A stretch of DNA of 64,000 bases from positions 7,378,001-7,442,000 of the forward strand of contig JAULSR010000002.1 in assembly GCA_030512295.1 (NCBI GenBank), given 5' to 3'. The DNA comes from Bombardia bombarda (taxonomy: Eukaryota > Ascomycota > Sordariomycetes > Sordariales > Lasiosphaeriaceae). Positions 55,986 to 64,000 of this stretch are shown piece after piece (the stretch's first letter is position 1; every line of letters begins with the position of its first letter). The position numbers were made by a program, and so were the translations under genes. Below the pieces are notes generated by a model. The model was not told where the DNA came from. It worked only from the letters and a program-made list of their open reading frames with translations, and made no database searches.

Positions 55986-56388
55986 TTACCTTCAAGGCGG
56001 AGGAAAAGCGATTCCTCTCCGGTTGGGGCTCCATCGTTTCGGCCGCCTCATCGTCGCGGATATACTCAACATAGGTTGCCGACCAAGAGGCGTGAATAAG
56101 CCAGAACTCGCTGCCGTTGAAACCGACTAGCCAGACGTGTCCTTTGAGGGCTGTGTGGCCTGCTTCACTTCGATCAATATGATCTGGGTATTGGGCTCTG
56201 CCGTTGAGGTCATCGTTGCGTCTACGCGCGCCTGCACCAAGTGCTCCATTCAACTTGGTCCCCTTGTGGGTGTGTTGGTGGTTGTATGCGGGTCTGGTAT
56301 GCTTGGTGCGGCCAAGGCAGGATGGTGTAAAGTGTTTAGGTAGGTAGATGTCCTCCCCAAGCGTCATTCGACTTAGAGATGTCGACAT
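55981..56388 (-). CDS. Possible small hypothetical protein
   Basis: An open frame of about 135 residues from ATG 56388. The first half is His/Arg/Lys-rich, but the second half (GHVWLVGFNGSEFWLIHASW, SATYVEYIRDDEAAETMEP) is protein-like with an aromatic beta-strand pattern. It ends FSSALK followed by GTAAGA, which could be a splice donor running into the CCTA repeat, so a further exon may exist. No family recognised. Could equally be a chance frame. Confidence 0.3.
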   Translation of the reverse strand: MSTSLSRMTLGEDIYLPKHFTPSCLGRTKHTRPAYNHQHTHKGTKLNGALGAGARRRNDDLNGRAQYPDHIDRSEAGHTALKGHVWLVGFNGSEFWLIHASWSATYVEYIRDDEAAETMEPQPERNRFSSALKVR

Positions 56389-58417
56389 CTTCCTCGTCAG
56401 GACAGTAGATACAAAACTACAAAATCGGTGTCCAAAGGACGGCACTAGGGTTCAACTAGGGCAATTTCTGTTTAGAGATGGGGCAGTTCTTTTCAGTGGT
56501 ATATAGATAGCTAGGGAGAGTGCGAGGTCAAAGCACCGGACGCGGCGGGAAGGTTCGTCAAACATTGAAGTTTACGAATATTTTACTTGATTATCTACAT
56601 TAGAATACAAACTTTCTCCTTGAAACGTTCCCATAAAATAATCCAACTCACCATATCACGTCACTTTTTCAAAAGTCTCCCACCTTGATCTTTTGATGTG
56701 GGACGTAAGAGTGAGAAAGAACTTTAAGATCAAAAGATCCCAAGAAGTAAATCTAGCGATAATAGGTAGACCATGATGGCGCATAAATGGCCCTCTTAAT
56801 CACAATCGAAATCCGGTCCTCTTGGTAACGGAGTCTACCTAGGTGCAGGGAAAGGGGGGGGCGAAGGAAGACTGGGAGAGGAGGAAGACTGGGAGCGGAG
56901 GAAGACTGGGAGCGAATTTCCTCGCCATGTCTTCAGACGAAAGATGGAAGGAGGCGTGGTCTGGTGGTTGTTCGTGGGGGGTGACTGGAATTGATGGTGA
57001 ATGTGCTTGGTTGTGGCGGCGCCCGGAGTTCAAGTTTCTGATGATCTGTGTGGGTTGCTTGATGGCAGTAGCTGTAGCTAGCTGTCGATTCTGGAAGCTG
57101 GGGGATGGCTGATCGTGATGATTGTCAAGAGCGGGTTAGTGAAAGAATGTTTTTTTGTATCATACCAAAAAAACGACTGTGATGGATGGGTGAAGGCTCT
57201 GATCTATATAGCTGTCAGCGAGAGAAGGCGGGCGGGGAGGGCAGCATGGAGGATGAGTTTGGTCACATCTCTGAGGGAGCAGGTGAGAATCAAACCACCC
57301 GGCAGGAAAGCATCCTCCCAGGTTCTCATATTCCTTTGGCAAGATTTTGGTCGTGGACAATAAAGGTAAGGTGAATGGATCTCCTTTGCTAGGCTTTCCT
57401 GCGCATTTCGATTATAAGCTATGGGCACAGCTCCGTCTAAGGCCTTATGCGGGTAGTACAGGCCCTTGAATCCATCTTTCACACTTACCTATCTCCTAAC
57501 GTGGTTTATAACCCATGTGAGAGTTTAAGCTGCTGCACAATGGACCACAAAAGAATTTTGACGGTGTAATTGATAATAGATTGTTTAGTTTAGCAAACAG
57601 CCTATGTATAACCCAATAACAGTCTCCTTCTAGTATCTATCATATCCATTTCAAAATGGTACACCTTGCTTCCATCCAGGCCACTCACCGAAGTATACTA
57701 ACACACTAACACACTGAGCAACAAGCCACAACCATCACACCTAGCCCAATTAGCAGTAGTTAGTCACGATCACAACAACAGCAAAAAATAAAGAATAACC
57801 TAATATAGTATTTCTACATAATCGAATATTACGTAGTCTCTTCTGCTATATGATGATCCCCATTCCCATATTCCTCCGTCATGCGTGGCCGGGAACAATG
57901 CCCAGCCCCTTTCCTTTCTGCTGGCGCCGGAACACCACAAAACCAACCTTAGCAACACCTCGCCAAAACCCAAATCTCCGCAGTACAACAGCCAAACACT
58001 ACGCAAACATTTCTTTCCCAACCCATGCACACCTGGGGTATTTTTCATAGCAGCGCCCTACCACCTCCAACAAAGCAGGATGTCGTACCAAATCCATGCA
58101 ATGCAACGACGCATCGCATCCAAACTCAGATGCGCAAAAAAGCAAATAGACAACTATCCATATGCGCTTCTTCCCAACTAATGATGCATCCTGACAGTGA
58201 GGAATCCAGACGATGATGCAGAAAGAACACGTCCCCCAAGAGCCTTGAGGAAGTGTTAAAGCCGCCCGTCATCCCAATAGCTCGACAGCCATTCATACAA
58301 TACTGCATCTGAACAGTGATGGATAAGTCCCAGGCTAATCGCACCCACTAGGATACATAACCCGACAACTCTCCCAAAGCCTTCATCCATCCATCCATCC
58401 ATGGCTAAACAAAACCC
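56389..58417. other. Intergenic, 2 kb
   Basis: No gene recognised. It includes an AT-rich patch (56.57-56.8 kb), a three-copy tandem repeat of a GGAGGAAGACTGGGAGC-like 17-mer at about 56866-56915, and the A/C-rich 3' flank of the AT-hook gene (57.6-58.4 kb), with a short (CATC)n run at 58384-58402. Confidence 0.4.
56866..56915. repeat. Three-copy 17-bp tandem repeat
   Basis: Units of the form GAGGAAGACTGGGAGCG repeat three times with one or two differences, downstream of a short poly-G run. Non-coding. Confidence 0.8.
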
Positions 58418-61400
58418 TCAAGCAGAAACAGGCTTATTCGGCGGTCTCCCCCGCCTCTTCGGCGCCGGCGTCCCATTAACACTCATGCCCAAACTCGCAA
58501 TCTTGGTCCGCTTCGTCGCCATCCCCGTCTTTGCTTTAGCCGGCGTCGTCGAAGTCGTCGTGGACGATGCAGCCTTCGCCTTGGCCGCAGGCTCAGCCTT
58601 TGCCTTAGAAACCGCCAACGTCCTTGTCGTAGCAGCAGCCGTCCTTGCCGTCGCCTTGCTAGCGCGCGCAGCCGGAACGGTTGGCGTCGTCGTCGTCGTC
58701 TTCTCCGCAGTCACCTTCTTAATTGGTGTCGGAACCTGCAATCTCGACGACCTCGCCTTTCTCTCCGGCAGCTTCTTAGTCGGAACTGCCTTGGCCGGTG
58801 CCTTTTTCTCCGCCGGCGCTTCCTCCACCGCAGGCTCAGGTGATCCAGCAAGCTCGTCCATCGCATCATCACCCTTGATCACGTCGGCATACAGCGAGCT
58901 CGACATGGCCCTGGTCACACTGGAGTCCTCGACCTGGAAACTAGCCAGGGTCTCGGCCCAACGAACACGGGGCTTGGATTCTGCGACGTTGCCTTCTTCG
59001 GCAGAGCCATCACTGGATTCCGCAGCTCGACTCCTCTTAGCGTCAACGGCCTCTTTCCGCTCCTTGGCCTGCCAGTAAGGGTCCTTGGCAAGTTGCTCCA
59101 GGCGTTGCTTAGGCATGAGGGCGTCCTGCTTGTTTTTGCGTGTGTTCACACGAGTAAACGTAGCAAGGTCCTTTCCGTCGCTGCGATGTTTAGACATGAC
59201 AAGGTGGGACACGAGAGGCGACTCCTCCATCGCGCCCGATGGGCCCGAGAAGCGGACCGGGAACCTAGCCCTGGCGATGGCATTCGCAGACGGTGCGCTC
59301 GGCCTAAGAGCGACACGTGTGGTGCGAGCCCTCGTCGATCGGCGTGGCTCAGATGTAGAGCTATCAGCTTCGGTATTGGAGACTGAGTCTTCGTGAGACG
59401 GCTCTGGTACTGGATCGGCGCGCTTTCGGCGGCGCTTGAGCCGGGGTGCATCGCTACCCTTGTCAGACGCATTGTTGTTGTCGTCCATGACTTCCTTGTC
59501 CTTGGCGGGCTCATCCTCTACCTCCTCGTGCTTCCGCTTCTTTAGGAGGCTAGGACTATTAAGACTCTTTTCGCCCAGGGGAGTTCTCTTGAGGGGAGTG
59601 TCCGATTTGGCGATTGGCGAGCCGGTTGAAGTCGTGGAAGATCCGGTCGAACCGGACCGGCGCTTAGGACGAGGAGTCTTTTCCGGCAGACTCGAGGCGG
59701 CGGCTGCCGCTGCGGCAGCTTTGGCGTTCTTATCGGCCGTCACGCGAGTGACGAACTTTCTCAACATCTCTGTCTCAGAGTCTTCATGTAGAGCCGACAT
59801 TGCCAGCGTGTCGTTATCGGAACGCGGCGCCTCTTCGACGGCCAAGGTGAAGTCGTCTTCAATGACCTCTTCGACAGTCGCAGTCGGGTGATCATCCAGA
59901 TCAATCATCACATCTTCGTCAGCATGGTGGTCATCACCCACCAGCTCAGTGAAGTCGTTGTCTGGCTGGGTTTGATGCATCGGTGATCTGGTTTCGAGGG
60001 GCGAGACCTGCCTCGCGTTGATTGGCGTAAAACCGGAACTTTCGCTGCTCGGACTGCTTGCATCAGTAATCGATCCACCCTCCTCCAAGATTGGTGAAAG
60101 ACGGGTCCCGAGGCCAATGGGGTCCGATTCTGGTTCGCGGACAGGTGTGGTGGGGGAGGAAGGTGCCCCAACTTCGACCACAAGCTCTTCAGTGAGAACC
60201 TGGACGCTAACATGCCCTGTAATCCGAACGTCCTTAGTTACCGATTCATCATCCTCATAAATGGTCGAAAGTCCCTCTGGATTTTGAGCCTCAAAATCCA
60301 ATTCGGAAACAATTGACACAGAATCAGTCGGCAGCACAGCGTCTGTTTCGACAGCGTCAATAGGCGAAGAAGACCCGGTCGCAATGTCCTGGATGGAGGA
60401 AGAAGAGCCAGCAGGAATTTCCTGGGTGGGCATCGAAGGGATGTCTTCAAGGCCGTCAATCAGAGAAAGAGGGGAAGAAGATGGGGGCCCATCGACACTG
60501 CTAGTATCATCTTGCTCTTCCTTGGCGGGCGAAGGGGTCTTGAACAAGTCAGAGACTTCATCGATGATCGACATATCTTGCTGCAATGAAGCAAAGTGCT
60601 TTGCGAGCGGTTCAGGAGTGCCAATCTCATCAATGAGTGAATCGACCACGGAAATGTCTGGCTTCGCAGGTGATGAAGTAATGGCTGCAACTTTCTCCTC
60701 GGGCAAGTTGGGCTGCAGGGGGGTTGTCTCCTTGGGTGACTCAGCAGCAGGAATATCCTCTTGGACAAGCGACGATGTATTGACTGTAACGGTCTCTTCG
60801 GGTATGGTGGTTTGAAGGGTAGTAGTCTCCTGTGGTGAATCGACAACGGAAATGTCATGCTTGATGAGCGAGGAAGTATCGACTGAAAAGGTCTCCGTGA
60901 GTGAGGTGGAATGAGTGACGGAAATTTCCATGGTTGCTTCGCCAGCAAAAACTTGGTTCCTTGTTTCGCTCGAGATCATCGCATCCAGGCTATGTCGGCT
61001 AACAGTTGAGGAAGAGGAGATCTTGCGAGCCTGGCCAAAGATGTCGAGGTTTGTTCCAACGTCTACCTCAAAGGCAATGATAGTGGGTGGCGGAATGCTG
61101 TCGCTTTGTTTGATGCCGTGTGATTGGTCGCCCGCACTGATGTGGCCATCAGATCCGGCAAACATATGGCTGGCGCCGCCAGACGCAGCAAAAGACATGC
61201 CCATTGTGACACGTCGGCTCTTGGCGTCCACCGGAACATTCTTGGTTTGACCAAAGCTATGGCGACGAGATGGAGGGTCCCGAACACTCTCCAAGTCGAG
61301 CATTTTAGACATGACACTGGAGCGACGATCAATACGACGTGCAGATTGGAGGGAGACGCGTCTTCTAGACTCGTGTTCTGGCTCAGCGAGAAGCTCAGGG

Positions 61401-62558
61401 ATTGGCTGGTCAAACACAAGGGGGGTTATGTCTGGAGAAGTCGGCGACGAGGCCGATAGAGCGCTGATGTTCGAAACGACCGGCATAAGGGGAGAAGACT
61501 TGGTGCACTGCAGAGGAGACGACTTCAGAAGCTTCTGGATAGGTGAAGACTTCAAAGGTGATTGCGTTGGCGTGCTTAGCTTTGGCGAGTCGAGAATGAC
61601 CTTGGTGGGAGTGGCATTCACTCTGAACGACTGAAGGGGCGACTCTGCGACCTTGCGAGGCGACAAGGTAGCGGGGGGTCTCTTCATGGGCGATAAGACG
61701 GGGGGCAGCATCCTCTTCCCGGGTGACAAGTGAATAGCGGATAGTTTCCGTGGAGAGTCCTCTCCAGGGGCAAGAGAGATGCGTCTGCTCAGACGCCGGG
61801 TCGATCTCTTGAGCATCTGCTTATCGTCCATCTTCTGGGCGATCTCCTGTGGCTCGGGCATTGCGGGGGCGTGGAACTCGATTCGAGGCTGCAAGTCTGC
61901 TGCATTGCTCGGTTTCGTCTTGGGCTGAATTGGGTAACGAGAGTTGTGTCGCTTTCTGGGTACGAACTTGAGCTTCTTCTCGGGGAACGTAGTGGGTGTG
62001 GTCGTAAAGTCAATCGTCAAGCTCTCAGCTTCCTCGTTATGGGATGCTGTTTGACCTGTTTGTTATTGTCAGTCTTGTGCTCCAGATGTGTTTTGACATG
62101 GTACATACGTCTGGCTTCATCAAGCTCCTGCGCAATATCGCGGGGCAGGTCCACCTCTGGCTTGTAGTCCATCACGCCAAACGCGGAATAATAGAGTCCA
62201 ATGCGAGCGCGCTTTCGTGGGCCCTGGCCTGCAGTCTCAAGCTCCCTAACAGTCGCAACATAGGAGGTGCCTATGAGACGGGAGGGATAGGGGTTGGCGA
62301 CACGCTTCCAAATCGTGGGTGGTCGAGTACGGTGGAGACCGGGTACTGGAATGCGCTCCCATGGCTTGGGGCAGGGGATGTGAGAAGGGGCTAGATTTTC
62401 TTCGTCGATGGGCAGGCTGTAAAGACAAAGGTGAGTAAGTAGAGCTTTTTGTCGCGACAAGTGTCACATCCCAAATATGGGCGGAGAGTTGCTCACGGTG
62501 TGGGTGGGGGAGTGAATGCCGGGACGACGACAAAGCCGCCCGGATTGAAACCCGACAT
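58418..62558 (-). CDS. Large AT-hook, SP-rich probable chromatin protein
   Basis: Three exons (62497-62558, 62109-62416, 58418-62055), introns 80 and 53 nt; 4008 nt, 1335 residues. Start chosen at MSGFNPGGFVVVPAFTP, which runs into a conserved-looking block (IWKRVANPYPSRLIGTSYVA, IGLYYSAFGVMDYKPEVDLP). Residues around 190-310 hold many SP-K/R sites (SPRKL, SPGKR, SPMKR, SPRKV, SPLKSSP), the pattern of CDK substrates. A long acidic, Ser/Thr-rich centre follows. After residue 1000 the protein becomes very basic, and the last 15 residues contain KRRGRPPNKP, a canonical AT-hook that binds the minor groove of AT-rich DNA. The nuclear, DNA-associated, cell-cycle-regulated role is inference from these features. 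I do not recognise an orthologue with known function. Confidence 0.85.
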
Positions 62559-63217
62559 GGTCGAACGCGCAATGCGCGGACGGTTCAAAAAGTGAAAAGT
62601 GCTGTCAAAATAGTACCGGCAATGTTGATATTCGGGATGTGCCAAAGGTGGCTCATTCAACAATGCATAAAACCCACAACTGAGAGGAATTGAGCTTGCA
62701 CGCGTGGATTGAGAATGCGGATCGCAAATAATGATCGTGAGGTCGAGATGTGCGAGACGCGTTTTGCAAGGAATGGAGCGCGAATTCGCGAAGCCGGGTC
62801 CAAGAAAACGGCCGTCGAGGGAACAGGGCAGCAACGACGAGCTCCTTGTTGACATTGTGTGAATTTGTGGCCAATCAGACGGCGCACATCCAGGAGCTGT
62901 TGCGGATTCTGGCAAGCGCGAGCGCCCAAGGTGCCTTGCCCCCCCCACCTTAGCCCCACCAGCCATGGCACCTCAAGCCCAGACAGCCCCCGCCGTTGCC
63001 CAGCAGTTTAAACGAACCTCTTATCGGCACGTGACTGCGAAATCTTTAAAATCAGCCAGGGGACCGATTAGCGCGAGACTGCCGACGCATTGGCAGTGGC
63101 CCAGGGCAGCGACAACGGCGACGACACTGCTCCCTTTTTGCTCCGCCATGCGATTTCAGCAACAATAGCCCACCACCCTTCCAACCGAAAAGCGCGAAGT
63201 GGTGACCGACGACGACA
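62559..63217. promoter_or_regulatory. Divergent promoter region, AT-hook and mS37 genes
   Basis: 659 bp between two divergent start codons with no gene of its own. GC-rich with short C-runs (62940-62947). Such close divergent spacing suggests a shared bidirectional promoter; no specific factor site was identified. Confidence 0.4.
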
Positions 63218-63564
63218 ATGAGCAACAAGAACCCCATCCGTCTGCCGCCGCTGCGCGTGCTGCGCGTGCGCCACCCCAACCGATCCGAGACCAACCCCTG
63301 TGTCCTCGTTATGTCCTCAGTCCTGTGTATGTTGTCAATCACCAGTGTACCCTCATTACAGGCCAGGTAAACTGACTGCATTCTCCCAAAACAGCATGCT
63401 GGGCTTCGGCCGGATACAACACAGGCGGATGCCAGGCTGTCGAGCAGGCACTGCGCACCTGCATGGACGCGCCCAAGGCCCCGCCCAAGCCGAGCAACAC
63501 CATCAATTACCACCTGGCCCGCTTCTCCAAGCGCCTCACATCCCAGGGCTCCAAGAAGAAGTAA
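63218..63564 (+). CDS. MRP10: Mitochondrial small-subunit ribosomal protein mS37 (Mrp10)
   Basis: Two exons (63218-63326, 63395-63564) with a 68-nt GTATGT...ACAG intron; 279 nt, 92 residues. The N-terminus is basic (RLPPLRVLRVRHPNRSETNPC). After the intron comes the CHCH block: SCWASAGYNTGGCQAVEQALRTC with four cysteines (two helices each pairing a Cys spaced nine or ten residues from the next), then MDAPKAPPKPSNTINYHL and a basic tail ending SKKK. This order and length match Mrp10/mS37, imported into mitochondria through the Mia40 disulphide relay and built into the small mitoribosomal subunit. Splicing joins VL to SCWAS with phase kept. The gene is divergent from the AT-hook gene. Confidence 0.93.
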
Positions 63565-64000
63565 TCAACGAGCGAATTGGGATATCAAGCTTGCAGCACG
63601 GATCGAGGTGGTTAAGACGATGGAGAAGGGAAGCAAATACAGGATACACTTATCCAGGCCTCGTCGACGACGGCGAGGGGGCCATGCGGCCAAAATACAC
63701 TATGCTTGATGCGTCAATGGCACCATGGAAAGCGGCTGGTGTGGAATTTCAGTCGCCGTTGGGAGGAAGACGACGAGGACGGTAACGGTCTGTCGGCACG
63801 TACCCTATTTTCCATATGGAGTCACAGGAAGAGAACGAGGCTCTGAGGTCGAGACAGTTGTATAATAGCTACATACGCATTGGGAGGAAGAACGGCGTTT
63901 ATTGCAGTCCAGAAGGACACGGTGGCCATGTACAAAAGGCGACATGCTGTACAATACAATCCAAAAGATATTAAGGACAACCATCCAAGTTACCTCAGTC
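63565..64000. other. 3' flank of mS37 to the window end
   Basis: No gene recognised in the last 436 bp. The open frame that crosses it is the wrong-frame continuation of the mS37 exon. Confidence 0.4.

Overview
The window looks like nuclear DNA of a filamentous ascomycete (Pezizomycotina, most likely a Sordariomycete). The basis is short introns with GTRNGT donors and CTAAC-like branch points, G/C-rich third positions in the long reading frames, and a typical gene set: AA9 lytic polysaccharide monooxygenase, CE15 glucuronoyl esterase, CE4 deacetylase, a HET-domain protein, a Ste6-type ABC transporter and mitochondrial mS37/Mrp10. I cannot name the species.

Layout. Positions 1-19.7 kb are gene-poor. 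The only supportable gene there is a small cysteine-rich two-exon gene at 4.4-4.6 kb. The rest holds microsatellites, dispersed TAGGTACCTA-like palindromes and no recognisable coding sequence, and it is not obviously AT-rich. From 19.7 kb onward the window is gene-dense: CE4 polysaccharide deacetylase (-), a decayed DHA14-type MFS transporter (-), an AIF/AMID-like FAD oxidoreductase (+), a DUF1769 protein (+), a DHA1-type MFS transporter with three frame breaks (-), CE15 glucuronoyl esterase (-), AA9 LPMO (+), a full ABC-B transporter (-), a PBDC1/YPL225W homologue (-), a 966-residue protein of unknown function (+), a short-chain dehydrogenase (-), a HET protein (-), a GMC-oxidoreductase relic (+), a 205-residue unknown protein (+), a large AT-hook protein (-) and mS37 (+).

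How genes may work together. The CE15 esterase (cuts lignin-glucuronoxylan esters) and the AA9 LPMO (oxidises cellulose or hemicellulose) are divergently arranged around about 2 kb of shared upstream DNA, a plausible co-regulated lignocellulose pair. The other neighbours look functionally unrelated. The AT-hook gene and mS37 share a 659-bp divergent promoter region.

Most unusual observations. The DHA1 transporter carries three frame breaks, each looking like one missing base and best placed in or near G/C runs. The ABC transporter has a similar break inside NBD2. The HET gene has three apparent extra bases within about 150 bp that cancel out, leaving a short stretch read out of frame. The MFS and GMC relics carry TGG-to-TAG and CAG-to-TAG stops of the kind repeat-induced point mutation makes. 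I found no clearly new multi-gene system. All calls are from reading the sequence; no database search was run.
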